Assembly (NCBI GenBank): GCA_973895155.1
Contig: OZ316893.1
Location: 22,072,001-22,136,000 of the forward strand
Direction: 5' to 3'
Origin: Marsupella aquatica
Taxonomy: Eukaryota > Marchantiophyta
DNA: 64,000 nt
Both the position numbers and the translations under genes were made by a program. Numbering within the stretch: the first letter of the stretch is position 1; each line of letters begins with the position of its first letter. Under the pieces are notes generated by a model. It made no database searches. It saw only the letters and a list, made by a program, of their open reading frames with translations, and was not told where the DNA came from. Shown here piece by piece: positions 43,796-56,672 of the stretch.

Positions 43796-44077
43796 ACGGA
43801 CGTCTATCTCAAGTTCAAGTCGAGTCTGGTAATTCTAATTGAACTACGACAGGAGGTCGAGCTCGCCAACCTAGAAAATCTGGAGGCGCGTCCAGGCATG
43901 TATGAAGCACGCCAGCACAAAACTTATGATACTTCCAAAACTCGTCTCCGGAGGGAATCGTCTTGTTTTCATGTACAGAAGCGCTCCAATGCTGGTGAGA
44001 ACAGGGAGGACGCTCAATTAGTCGAACTTATGGATGAGACTGAAAGTCTGCGTAGAAAGAATTTTAAAAATGACTGA
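43796..44077 (+). other. possible terminal exon, unknown protein
   Basis: An open frame of 93 codons after TAA at 43793, without an early ATG but with protein-like composition: VYLKFKSSLVILIELRQEVE, LENLEARPGMYEARQHKTYD, ENREDAQLVELMDETES, then stop at 44077. It is charged and helix-prone. A possible acceptor (ATTTGCAG, 43771-43778) lies upstream. It may be the last exon of a gene whose other exons lie left of the Copia insertion, such as those at 36580-37696. No domain recognised. Confidence 0.3.
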
Positions 44078-45884
44078 GCAATCAATCAGGTTTAAATGAC
44101 AGTGATCCCAAAACAGCTTGGGTTCTCAGCATGTAACAGAAATAAAGAAGCCCGGAAGCAAGCTCTTTCATGTATAGACCCAAAATCTTCACTTAAGAGA
44201 TCGACACGTTAATCCATTTTGGGAGTTTGTGACTGACTGGTCAGGTTCGTGCCTGAGAAGTTTGTGGATGAGAAATCTGTGCACATTGGGCCAACTGTCC
44301 CATCATTCCTCTCGTCTTCAAAATATTGGTGGAAGTTCTTACCTCTTTTGACTAGAATGGGTGTCCATTCCGAATCATAGCTCTCATAACGGCTGTCTAG
44401 TTTTCTTGTGACATCTCAGTCATGTCTGTGGTATATGAGCAGAAAGAGGGTTTTGCTGCTGTCCATCTGGGTTGCAAAAATATATCTGGGTCTTGTGGCA
44501 AACGAGGAAGTCCATCTAGACTTCAGTCCAGTTCTGGTAAGAGACTGGAAGTTTCTGAAGGTCACCAACCAAGTTTTTCATCGAGGGCATCCTTGGTCCA
44601 CAATAATGTGGCCCAACCAACAGCCTGCAGGGTACTTTTAAAAACAAATTCTGTCTTGCAGAATGTCCGTAACTAAGTGGATTAATCACAGGACTTCTAT
44701 TAGATGCCACTACCATAGTGACTATCAGTTTCGCGTAATAAATCAATAATTGTGGAAAGTTTGAGTACTTGACACAAATCTTGAATAGTGCGTGTGTGAA
44801 ACTTAGGAAAACTCATTCTGGACGTATTGTAGAAATTTTCTTTAGCATTCTGGTGTATAAACACTAATTCAAAGTACAAGTTATCAATCTAGAAAATTAT
44901 TTGGGCAATGGCACTATCCTTTCAAAGGTAAAAATATGACGAGTATGTGCAAAATTGATTGTCCCTAAGGTACTGAAGTGGAAGTTGCCCAACATGTAGT
45001 CTAGAACACTACTCCTGTTCGCGTGTGCACTCGTTATGTAACAAATATATTGATGATAATTCATCACACTGGATGCCCATCCCACCTATGATATTGTGGG
45101 TGTCCTTTCTCCAGCTAGTGAAGGCTCTAGACATACAATTGTTCTTTCCTTTCTGTCTCTGGATCCACCCGGAGAAGTAAGGTATGCCAGGGAAATAAAA
45201 GCATGTTACAGCAAATCATTTTCAAAAATTCACAAACTCCTTATCATAAATCAGGTTGATAAAGGAAACTTGGAGGTAGATCTATGCATGTAAGAACAAG
45301 AACAATAGATATAATTTATGTAAGGTATTCTGAAAATGTTAGAAGGATGAGTTATGTAAAGAAATATAAACTTCAAAACAAACAATTAAGGGTTCATTTA
45401 CTTCCAGCTAGGCTCCATAGAGTTGCCACCCGTCTACTCCGTTCTTGCATAGTGGGGCGGCACGGAGGAAGTATACCACGCCTGCCTACCCACATCTGCC
45501 ACAACAGAGATAGGGAGAAAACCACAAATGAATAGAAATCAATGTTCAATGTCCAGCTTCATTATCGACTATGAACAGCACCAACTTCATGTCATTCAAT
45601 ATCAGGATTGGACTGTTTCAAATGGGCAATGTGGTCCTTCAAGCTACTTCCAAGCTCAATGGAGGTAACAGCCGTTTGAGAGTCCCAATCCGATGGCTGG
45701 ATCGGAGCTGTTCTGTGTTCTATGGTGGACTTCGATCCAACGTATTTATTAAGGGGTTTCGCTTTTTAGCCAGAGTGGAGAATGTTCAGTGTGTGAAGGA
45801 GAAGATGCTCAAATTATTCTTTAACTGCTTAATTTCCTGACAGTCAGATCTCACTAGATTTAAGGGTGACCGTTAGATTCTGGC
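44078..45884. other. spacer, no firm gene
   Basis: Short frames such as 45571-45840 have no recognisable domain. The end (about 45842-45884, CAGTCAGATCTCACTAGATT) belongs to a dispersed repeat family that also occurs inverted near 35700; the solo LTR that follows is inserted into it. Confidence 0.4.
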
Positions 45885-46227
45885 TGTTGAGCATAGACGA
45901 CATTCGCAACGGCAAGCCCATGAACCATCCAACGCACAATAGTCGACACACAGAGATACGTGGTTCACCTCCATATGAGGCTACGTCCACGGGAACACAC
46001 AAGAACTTTACTGCACTCTAGGCCGACCGGCCATACCAAACATCCACAACACAAGCTCTCCCTATCTCTCAACTAGCTCCGTAACAATGAGCCTAAGTTC
46101 CACCAGGGTCTAGCATCAGCCCTGGCTATATGCACAATAATACTACCGCTAACATTAGCTAAGTCCTAACCCGAGTTGCCTAACTGTAGTTAGCTCATGA
46201 GTCACAAGACTATAGCAATATCTAACA
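45885..46227. mobile_element. solo LTR (343 bp), second copy
   Basis: Starts TGTTGAGCATAGACGAC and ends ATATCTAACA; homologous over full length with 5682-6025. Flanks are CTGGC (45880-45884) and TTGGC (46228-46232), a five-base duplication with one mismatch. It splits a member of the CCAGAATCTAACGG repeat family, as comparison with the uninterrupted inverted copy near 35575-35745 shows. Confidence 0.8.
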
Positions 46228-49200
46228 TTGGCTAAAGGGGCCTGTGATTAGGTGGGACATTGGCTAATGACAAAGAAAAATACTAGCAAATTTTTGGCAA
46301 AAATTGACAAAAGCTCTTTGGGGAGGTGGAATTTAGCAAATTTTCACCCCTAAAAAAAACACTGCTTCGATCCACACTACTAGTTCAACTAGTACTGTAG
46401 TGCCAAGGCCTGTTGCGAAGGACTTTTGCAAAAGAGTGTTTATATGTCACTTGAGAAAATAAATCATGGTCAGAAAGGCTATTATCCTGTTTCACTATTT
46501 AGAATATTCTTAAATTTTACATGGGAAAATTCTTTCCAAGATTTCACAATAACCCATTAATATAGTGTTAGTCCAATTTGAACTTTTAATGTTACTTCAT
46601 TATTTGCACAAACCAAGATAGCACCACATTAGGATTAAGTCTCGTATGCAGAGCGTGAAAACAACCGTTTATATAGTTTTGGAATTTTGTTAGACTTTTC
46701 GGCTTCCATTAGCCACTGTCGCACCTACCCACACACCCCTTTAGTCAAATCTGACAACCATCCTTAAATCGATCTTTGGAGATCTAGGGTCCACTACCCA
46801 TCTAGCAAAGCAGCAAAAGGAATACTCTAAATCTAGCAAAGCAGAAACACGGATACTCTTAATACCTTCTCTTCAACACACGAGCACTGACAGGTATCTG
46901 TCGAATAATAACGGGACTCAAATTCACACATCGATGGCGACCAAATTTATTGACGTTTCCACGCATCAAAATTGTACTGGATGGCATGTAATTATTGTCT
47001 CGCAGCACTGCATACCAAGGAACCAACTCACCAACAGCCAAGAACCAGTCAAATTTCATCAGCATCGGTCTTCAGTGTATCCCGTTCTTTCTTTGACCAG
47101 AGGAGTCAAAGATGCGTCAAATGTACAGTACTCGCGTTGCAGAGTACTAGAAACATTCTACAATTAATGCTGGAATCATTCGTGATCTAATTTTACTAGA
47201 TTCATTTCTGACCATCAGATCTCTCTAGTTGATTTGAGGATGATCGTTAAAATTAGGCTAGGCTAACTTGGTCTGTGGCTACATGGGAATCCCTCAATCT
47301 ACCAAAATTCCTATTGGTTGCTAGATTCATTTCTGACCATTAGATCTGATTGTTAGATTTTGGCAATCGGGGTCTGTGGCTAGATGCTTCTGCAGGTGTG
47401 AAAGTTTTCAGCTCAACACCTTGATTTCTAGAAATTGATTTGAGGGTTTATTCTGAGCAGACATCTTGGACCTATATCTGCTTAGAAATAGAGGATTTAA
47501 ATTTGTTTCATTCCTTGCTGTCGTTTTCATTGACCAAATTAGATAAATAGGTGAGTAATTGTCTTGATTTAACCGTGAATTTAAGTTTCCTTTGAAATTT
47601 ACAGAACTTATTGTTCAAGTGTACCAACTGCACATGTGGACGGTTACTTGGGGCAGTCACTCTACAAAAACAAACCTCACTAAATGCAGCTATGGGATAC
47701 CAAGGAGAGATCTTAATAAGTTAGGGATTCCTCATATGCATTTTACCACAAAAATTGCTCCAGATAACTACAGTATCTTTTCTTAATTCTTTCAGCAGCC
47801 ATAGAAAAATGTAAATAGACATCTGGTATTTAATATTGCTAGCCTGATTACCTGTTCCTTGAAGAAAAATAGAGGTTAGTACAAAAGTACCTTGCAAAAT
47901 AAAAGATTATAGGCTGTTTCACTTTTTTGTACCCTCCTCTTCAGTGACAACTTTTAAGTACATTACCACTAGTAAAAATGTTTGAATTTACAATATTATC
48001 ATTATTTATTATTATATTTACAAATATATCATAATTGTTGTATATCGTTCCCTTGGTTAAGTTTATGAACTTGTGATCCATATACAAAACAGTGTCATAC
48101 TTGTAAATAAAAAAATTTGATAGTATTATCAATCTCCAATATCTTTAGTGACAAAGTACCTAAAAGTTGGTTATTGATATGCCCTTTGAGTTTGAGTCAC
48201 CTTAGTATGCCTTTAAAGTAGCTTCCCATTGCCAATTATTAAAAATATATTGTGTAAAGTACACAATGAGCCCACTCGATTTGGTTTGGATGCCCTTTGG
48301 TTGCCAGGAAGTGAGAGTGCATAGCTTTGGCTAACCATGTTAGTCATCTTTACGGTGTGTGTGATCTATTTGCTCTTTGTTCACTCGATCTTTTCCACTT
48401 GTTAAAATTTATGTCTCATTAAGAGAGTCAGGTGTCTCATGTGTATCTTTGATACCACTCTCCATGGAAGATACACACTCTACCCAATGTGGAGGAGTGA
48501 GGTACAAAATGTATCCCTAAAAAATATACACCTGCCCTGAAAGTACAAGAAAAGTCACCCATATAACCTTATGAGATGTCTGGTCTCCCCTTGTTCCCAG
48601 GTTGACAGAGGGTCGCCCTGTATCTCATAGACTTAACTGGATAACCCTAATCCTATACATTAGGCCTATTGCAACGTTGAGCACTGTTGCCATGTCAAGT
48701 TGGGTTGTGGAGTTTCTGAAATTTCCAATTTGGTTCAGAACTCTCAATCCCTTGTTTGTCTCGTTTTTGCACTACACAGATTATGCACAACTAATTTTCT
48801 TTTGAAGCAAACAGACGGGTCGTTCCTTCAAATGAAGAATGCTGCTGAAAAGTCACTGCTAGATTGAGTGAACTCGTAAACGTCGATTCTGCAGTATCCC
48901 TTTGAGAATCTAGATTATTCTACCTCTGCGAGCTCCAAAGACTATACTGAAACAGTCTCTTCCAATTTGTGTGATCTCGTTGATTCAAACTTGATTCTGT
49001 CCCGCTTGCAGTGCATGCCTCCCATTTCCTTCTTCATTGCCGTTTAGGAAATGTTCGTGTCTCCAGATTAAATCGAAAATTGCTATGGCCCAGTGAAGAG
49101 GATTCAGGCGGCTCTCAAGATCTTTCTTGCAGCTCTTCTCACTCTCGACGGGCTATGACCAGAGAAACAGCTCATCGCACAGCCAACTCTCTTCTGTTGT

Positions 49201-50139
49201 CTTTATTTCCAAATCACTCGTATGCACCCACGTAATGCTCTCGGTGAAGGTGGAGGAGTTCTGGTATCTCATTCCGACCCACAGATTGGTGGTAAAACTG
49301 GAGGGCGATAAATTGCAGGTCAAAAGCTTTCTGTTCTGGGCATTCTATTCCAGCCTGATGACACGGCAGTGAAGCTCTGCTTTTGAGTTGTTAATTTTGA
49401 CACATCATCTCAATGCTCAGAATGCTCATCCTGCGTCGACCCTTCAAGATTGAGCTTTCAAGCCTCTCTCCGTAAAGGCCTGCTTCTGCCCAATGGATTA
49501 GGAGCTACAGTCCTCGATCCATTGCAGCGGACTCGAACGATGAGCAAACTCGAAGTGGTGAGAGGCGTTAAAATTTCCGTCATTCTGTTTGATTTGATGG
49601 AGTTGGGGCCAATTGTGTTTGGCGAATTTCATAATTTGGGAAACAGAACTGATAGGCGAACACAAATTTACTTCAGTTGCCTGAATTTCATCACCTTAAA
49701 AATCTTGGAATTTACAGAATATTAGAATTAGGTTCGCCTCTATCCCCGCAAACAACGACCATAGTGGTATAGGTATATAACTCCTAGCTCGGGTCTTCAC
49801 AAGACAAGGGATCCGCACTATATTCATTCTCCGGTGTAACCTTGAACAAGCTCTAGTGAAAACAACTCTTGATTCAACGTGGGTCCTATTCGGACCAGAA
49901 AGCACTAGACTAAGTGCATTTTGGGCACCACCTCTCACCTCCCTCACCCGCGCACTGACTGCATCATATATGTTCCAAGAAAGCTTGGGGACAATCCAGG
50001 ACTCGAGAGACAATCAATCCACGGACAGAAACCAGAAAGTTGATGAGCAGCTGGAACGACAACAGAGATACCACACGTTCACTCAAGGAAGAAATATTAC
50101 AAATTAACACCTGTACAGTTTGCGGACCAAAGAGCGTCT
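46228..50139. other. non-coding, repeat-rich; 3' side of the ARM gene
   Basis: Fragments of the GTTAGATTCTGG repeat family occur around 46733-46800, 47200-47260 and 47325-47390. An AT-rich block at 47940-48140 has no coding signal. Frames at 49011-49725 look weakly protein-like but show no family motif and no start context. The last 300 bases lie downstream of the ARM gene stop. Confidence 0.45.
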
Positions 50140-51447
50140 TTAGAAATGAATCCTGTCCGTGTGGCCTGAATCAGCATTACGAGGTTCTTGGTCCCAGAAT
50201 CTGTGCAAGACCTTTAAGAGCTGCAATGCTTTGCGTTTAGCCCTGGGTGTGCAGTGGCTCTGCAAAAGAAGCAGTAGACGGATCTGTGCGCCTGCATGTA
50301 CAACCCGTTCTTGAACCTGGTGGGTATCAGCAGTGCATATTGCGCAAAGGACACCGGTGGCGTACTCAGTGGCACGGTCAGAGATCTTCAAAATGGTGTT
50401 CACTAAAACTGGAACGACGAGCTCGTGGTCGGTCATAGCAGCACGCCCTTCGGGTGTGGTACCCAGAAGCTCAAGAATGGCCAGGGATTTCTCTGAATTT
50501 GTCCCTGATGCACCTGGAAGGATCTTCATGATCGCAGCAACCGAACCAGCCCTCACAGCTCCACACCGATTCTCCACCAGAAGGCAGAGCGCTAGTAATG
50601 TCCTCAGGGCCAGCTTGGTTGCGTTTGGCTGTTCACTCTTCAGGCTGAGCCTCACAATACCGTCTAGAAAGCTTTGCCGATCAGCGATAGCTTTCTCGAG
50701 TTCGTCGTTTGAAGAAATCTTCTGAATCAGGACGGCAGCATTCACTCTGGCATCCAAGCTTCCCCTGTTGAGTATCCAGTCCACAACAAGCAACATTTCC
50801 GGCCCTGCGGACCACTTCAAGATCGCTTCATTGTGCACGAGACGAACGATGGAAGCGAATGCCTGCTCATACGGTTCTGTATGCTTAAAGCACTCATTGG
50901 AAGAATTTGATGTCAGCAATGAGATGAGAGCAGACGCCACCTCCTCCTCGAGTGCTTCTCTGAGTTTCCCACTTTCCCTGTCTCCGACAAGTGTGAGCAG
51001 TGTCTCAAGACCACTCCTAGTACACTGGCCCTTTCGAATTTTGGCGAGCAAATTCTCAATGCATTGCTCATCAGACAGCTCCTGAGGGGGCAACCTTCTC
51101 GACAGATCAAACGGAGGCGAGTTTGCTTGGAGGCGACGCGGACTGTTTTCTCCACTAGTATTAGAACTGACGAGGTTCAATGATGAGTAGGAGCTCGGAG
51201 TGTTGGCTCCGCTGTAAGCTACCTGAGAGGACTCGCAACTCTCGTCTGTCGACTCCTCCGTGCCCTCTTGTAGAAGCAAGATATTGGAAGGGAAGAATTC
51301 GTGACCGCTGTTCGTTACTTCGACAGGAGCTGTGCGAGCACTACTGCTCAAGAGGAGAGGACTGCAGACCCCCAAAATCCCCTCCAAAAATCCACAAGAA
51401 AATGTCGGCGCCTTTGACAAACGTCCATGCTTCCCACTACTACGCAT
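50140..51447 (-). CDS. armadillo-repeat protein, PUB22/24-like but without a U-box
   Basis: An intronless 435-residue protein with a clear ATG. Residues 1-120 are Ser-rich and low-complexity, and residues 125-420 form tandem helical armadillo repeats. The C-terminal part has the plant PUB (U-box E3 ligase, PUB20-24 type) pattern: EKSLAILELLGTTPEGRAAM, VPVLVNTILKISDRATEYA, GVLCAICT and the final AKRKALQLLKVLHRFW. In that family the ARM part binds substrates or partners, while an N-terminal U-box recruits the E2. Here no U-box (the CPIxxxxMxDPV pattern) is visible in the protein or the sequence just upstream. It may be a ligase-dead adaptor or competitor, or have lost its U-box. No internal stops. 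Confidence 0.87.
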   Translation of the reverse strand: MRSSGKHGRLSKAPTFSCGFLEGILGVCSPLLLSSSARTAPVEVTNSGHEFFPSNILLLQEGTEESTDESCESSQVAYSGANTPSSYSSLNLVSSNTSGENSPRRLQANSPPFDLSRRLPPQELSDEQCIENLLAKIRKGQCTRSGLETLLTLVGDRESGKLREALEEEVASALISLLTSNSSNECFKHTEPYEQAFASIVRLVHNEAILKWSAGPEMLLVVDWILNRGSLDARVNAAVLIQKISSNDELEKAIADRQSFLDGIVRLSLKSEQPNATKLALRTLLALCLLVENRCGAVRAGSVAAIMKILPGASGTNSEKSLAILELLGTTPEGRAAMTDHELVVPVLVNTILKISDRATEYATGVLCAICTADTHQVQERVVHAGAQIRLLLLLQSHCTPRAKRKALQLLKVLHRFWDQEPRNADSGHTDRIHF

Positions 51448-54400
51448 GCCGACAGTAGACGTTCACATCTCCCCTGGAATCTCAAATTCTCTCGCTTAGC
51501 TGCAGCTGCTGTAGAGGTGCCTGGGCGAGGTCTACAAGTGAGAGAGTGAGTAAATTAATGTCGGACGTCCAGAACTTCCAGATTCAATCCACACAATGCC
51601 CTCTGCAAAGGCTGCAAGAGGCAACTCGATTCAAGCGAGCACGGTGGATACGACGTTATCACACAAGCGAGAGAACTACAGACTGGAATTGCTCATCAGA
51701 AAAGGAGCAAGACATTGACCGGCGTCGTCAGCCCCGGGTCAGCCAAAGAGCAATGTTCTATCTACTCTAGATTCATGGCATTGTTGACCAGTAAATTGCT
51801 CTAACCATTACAATGCAATGTAATGCCAGCGGCGATCAAACTCCTCAATCAGCAGAACTCGGACAGTACAGCGAGGTCCAGAGAAACATTCGGGTCCTCC
51901 TCTTCCACCTCCAATCCACGAACAAATTGGGTCCTGGATGAAATGCAATAGACCACAGAGCCACAGAATCAGAACTCCAGCTCTCCTTCTAGAATAGATG
52001 GAGTCGTCTCCTTCCTTTCCTTTGACATTGTGGTCAAAGGCTCGGCTCCACACTCATTCTCCAGGATCCCTGACGATCCGCCTGCCATAATGCCAACATT
52101 TGCCAGAGCTCATGGACCAGACAGCAGAGCTCGCGCATTGATCACGTGAAAACGCAGCTCGTGAGAGTGTGAGACTGTCCCCTCGACCTGATCGATGCAC
52201 TGCGCACTGCTGTTCCACACGATACCATGAATCCAGAACAAATTGGCTCGCCATTATTCTGAGATGTACTGTATTGACACTCTTTTCTTGAAAATACACA
52301 CTTTGCTATTTTATTTTATTTCAGTTTTCATAATATGTTGTCATCTTGTAATGTTATTTTTTATAAATGCTCACTTTTCCATCCTTTTTAGTTTAACTAG
52401 ACTATGTGTTCATCTTGTCACTCTTTCTTGTGAAATACACACTTTGTCATCCTTTTTACTTTAATTAGTATGGTGTCCATTTTTGTCCCTGTGTAGTTTA
52501 ACTAGCCTTAGAGCCCCTTCTTTGAGCGAAAATACAGGTAGCCAGTGGTTTGAGAGCCTCACCAGTTGCGCCATTTAGAGAGACTCACACAGTTTCCAAT
52601 TCTTATTTTCCACTTGCACCCCTAACGTTAGTCACACCCCAGATTAGGAGTCTAGAAATTTCATTTTAGACAAGTCAGAGGCCTTGTAGAGTAACTTTCT
52701 ATCCCAATTACATAGTTTGATTATTGGATTGCCATCTTTTCAATAGTCGGTTAAACAAAGTAATACTAGTAGCTTGAGACAATCCCACAGTCAACATCTG
52801 GCTAGGTTTCAACATGATTGCATGGTAGTCAGTGTCCTCTACTACCCTTACCGCAGCCCAGGGTCCTCACTTCTTTCTTCCAACCCATCATGCGCAAATA
52901 AACATAGGGTTTTTGATTGGGTTTAGTGAAAGACTTTTAAATTTTGTTGAAGAAAATTAGGGTTATTTTAATCCAATTTTGAGAATTATAAGAATCATAG
53001 AGCTTTTTAAATTGATAACTTAATGGAATATTCTCAAGTTTAACCAAACTTAAGGTTTAGGATCTTTATTCCCCCAAAACTTCACGCTTGATATGGGACA
53101 TTGCTTGGATTGAGGCCCTTGAGACCACAACACCCCTTCCAACCCTTCACATCTGGTTGGGTCTCTTTCTCTGCTCTTTGATTTAACCCGGTCTGCCCCC
53201 TCCTGGTTGACTTTACATCCCTCTCCCCCACCCCCACTAGGTGGAGATAATATTGAGGTTTAGTTGCACGCACTGATGGCCATAGTCAGTTGATAAAAAG
53301 ACTGAGAGGATGTTGATTATTGGATCAATCAAAGGACCATGGGAAATTACACCAAAAATTTGTTGCAGATACAAGATTTGGCAAAAAGAGTGTCAATGTA
53401 CTAAATCTCACTCAGTTATCAATCCCTCCCTCCAAAGATCTAACAGACTACACGCTGCTTTCATCCACGGGGCTGGCGCTGACCGTAGATGCTTTGGATA
53501 CAATATGCTTTGGATACAATATCATGACAACCTACAGAATCAATCAGGAGGAAATTGATGGAAATCATGGATTGGAATTGTGCCAGAGCCTTCTAAATGG
53601 TGTCATTTCTGCACACCACTGCACAATGCATAGTGTTGGCTTGGCATTGGCAAAGCCTTTGGCTCTTGCAGAAGCAAGAAGACAAGAAGGAATCATGGGG
53701 TGCTTGGGAATTAGGATGCCACGTACCAGTACCACTTTGTCTTTCCAGCCTACTATTTATTCTCGACATTGTATATTATCATCACCTCCAAATTCTGACA
53801 CCCTCCCAGAATTTGTAGACCATGCCACTCTTTGAAATTGCCTAGCTTATAAGGTTTAACAATCATTCTTTTTTGTGCTATGGTCACCTTGTGACTGAAG
53901 CCGGGATGCACCACCATGTTGGACATAGTGCTCCCGTGCACTACATTTTGGTGGTCCATGGGAGTTTGGGGGCCATAATTACGAAACCTAAAATAATATC
54001 TAGTTCTGCACTTGCAAGGCAAGTAGAAAAGGGGAAGATATGATAAGGCATATATTAAGCCCAAATATCTCATATTCACACAATGAAAGTTAATCTAACT
54101 GAATCTACCCCAAGGGCCAAAAATTCACTTTTGATGGAAGGTTAGTTTATCTACTCATCTAGCATATACCCAAAACTAAAAATATCTGAATTTATGAATA
54201 ATTATCATGTTATTATAATTAAACTCAAATTTTGGGAAATGTGGTCCATGGAGGTTTCAAAGACCAACTATGTGGTCCATAGGGGCTTCAGATTTGTGTG
54301 AACAGGAAGATGACTGTTAAGAATATTTTTTATCTAGTTTTACTAAATTAATTCTGGATGGTTAGTTCTCTCTAGATTAAGGATGAGAGTTAGATTCTGG

Positions 54401-56470
54401 GTAATTGGGTCTGTAATTATGTGAGATACAAGTTAACGAAAGGGAAAAATACTGGTGAATTTGAGATGAAAGTGGCAAAGATTTCCTAGAGACGTGGAAT
54501 GTAACAACCTTGTGCCGCCAAGAAAATATTGGCTTGAGGTGACATCCTCTTCTATATCTCATAGACTATAAGCCATAAGCCATAATTTCTTTTTCAGCAA
54601 CAAATTTTGATATTTAGACTATGGTTGTGCGTTAGGATGGGCATGGAGTCTGGGTTTATGTGCCTAAGCATGGGTATCCTGGGTTGGTAAGACAAATTTC
54701 TAGACCACAGAAAAAACAATCATATGGTTGACGGGGTATTTGGTGGGGATATGGAATGGGGCCAAAACCTTACTTTCCGTTTAGGTGATAAAATGAATTC
54801 CTAATGTCCCAATTGGAGAAACCCAATCGATAGCCAGGTATGGTTGAACTTAAAATATCGGTAAGTTATTGGGTGAGGGTATGGGTCTGGAATGCAAGAG
54901 GAGTTTGTAGCTCCTCACCGAGTCCATGATTGATTTGCTAGGTGTGATGATTCCTACCGCAGAACCACGCCATGTTAGTACAGTACTTCTTATCGGGATG
55001 GTCCCTACGTGCTCTCATGGGAAATGCGGACCTACCATTACATGGCGGATGTTCGTACGTGGCCACAGTAGGGTACTTCTGTCAATTAATGTCAAAAGGC
55101 CATCTCCCAATTTTCGAAATTTTTATCGACGCCGAGTCAGACGTCCACCCCATAATTATACAATAGCCCCCTACAGTCCTCCAGTGTAACGTCGCACAGC
55201 CATTTCACTCAATTTCGCGGACAGAATCACAGAACTGGAAATGAATTCTAACTACGCAGAGCATCAGCATTCACGAGTTTCCAGAAACGACATGCCGACA
55301 CCCGGATATGTTTGGTGGATTTGCAATCAGGAAGATACCGTAATGAAGATCTTGTTTTGGTAGAGAGACAGAGAGAAGCACTGATGACCTGTACTGATTA
55401 CCTTTAGAAAACGTACTGTAGAGTACATTCAAAGTGGCGGCTATCCGAACTCCGGTGCAAGACCCTTGGAACATTCCAAAGCACTTCACAACTCAAATGA
55501 CGATGAAAGACTTTGGAGCGATGGCGGAAGGTCTAGGCACTTTCTTTACGCAAAATGATTTCCTGACTACCTAGGAGTTTAATTTGAAAGAATGCGCCTC
55601 ATCCTCCTGCAAGAATTTTGAATCCATCACTACTTTTTGTAGTTTTTCACGGGGTGCCCGCACACTGGCTTCTTCCATCAGGCATCCATATTCTCAAACT
55701 CTTTATGTACAGCATTCCTAACCGTTCTTTAGTTTTTTTAGTTTCGCTATTGGTCTAGACTGATGAAGTAATTAGTTGACCACTATAGATGCTTTGAATT
55801 GAAGGCTTGACTCCGAAGTCCCTACCAACATGGTCGTACTTCTGTGAACCAATCCCGGGAGGTGCTCACTGCTTGTCTATAGAATGGGCTTCGTACAAGT
55901 CTGTACAGTCAAAATGTGTGATCCGAAATGTGTGATCCGGGGTTGAGATTGCTCTGCACGACAGCAGAAATCTTACAAAACCGTGCTTGTACGCACGATG
56001 CAGTTACATGTTCTTTCATACGAGGCCTTGCGGTACTCCGTTCAATGTTCGTTGGCAGGTTGGTTACCGTCCTCGAGACGAACACAGGCACAGGCATCCT
56101 GTTCGTTTGAAACTTCCGGTATTCGGGACGCGCATATTCCTCATGTCCTTTCGATTCTCTCTGCCCTGGGTTTTAGTACTGTAGATAGCAATTACTCACT
56201 CTGTTGCAATTAATTGGTTTAGAGAAGATTACAGATTCTTCTAGTCGTAGAGAGAATTCAATCCAAGGTCGCAATAGTTTACTGGTCTTAGAGAGAATTC
56301 AATCCACGGTCGCAATAGTTTACTGTAGGTTGCCAGAGGTGAATTTACCCATCTACAGAAGTTATTGACAGCCAACCTTCGTGTCCTTGCCCTCGAAGCT
56401 CTTTTCTTCTACCATAAGGGAGGTGGAGTGGGGTAATGAGGTCTTCTCATCTCCATCAAGTAGGGGCTGT
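51448..56470. other. intergenic, no firm gene
   Basis: The first few hundred bases should include the ARM gene promoter. The frame at 53320-53835 (plus) is open for 171 codons but has no ATG, contains a local 20-bp repeat (TTTGGATACAATAT) and no domain. Near 54340-54420 another TTAGATTCTGG repeat member occurs. At 56247-56325 a duplication of about 45 bp (TAGAGAGAATTCAATCCA twice) is seen. Confidence 0.45.
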
Positions 56471-56474
56471 GAAG

Positions 56475-56672
56475 GGTATGTGAACTGTCCCAGACCCTCA
56501 AAATGATTTAGATCGGTTCAAGGGTGTGTGGAGTCTGTCCCAGACCCTCAAAATGATTCAGATGGGTTCAATAGGTGTGTGAAGTCTGTCCCAAACCCTG
56601 ACAATGATTTAGATCGGTTCAAGGGTGTGTGAAGACTGTCCCTGACCCTGACAATGATTTATATGGTTTCAA
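56475..56672. repeat. 50-51-bp tandem repeat, four copies
   Basis: CTGTCCC followed by AACCCT/GACCCT and AATGATT recurs at 56485, 56535, 56586 and 56636, each unit ending GGTTCAAGGGTGTGTG or close variants. Confidence 0.82.

Noticed and set aside
53320-53835. 171-codon plus-strand frame
   Set aside because: No ATG start (opens with TTG), contains a local repeat, and no recognisable domain.
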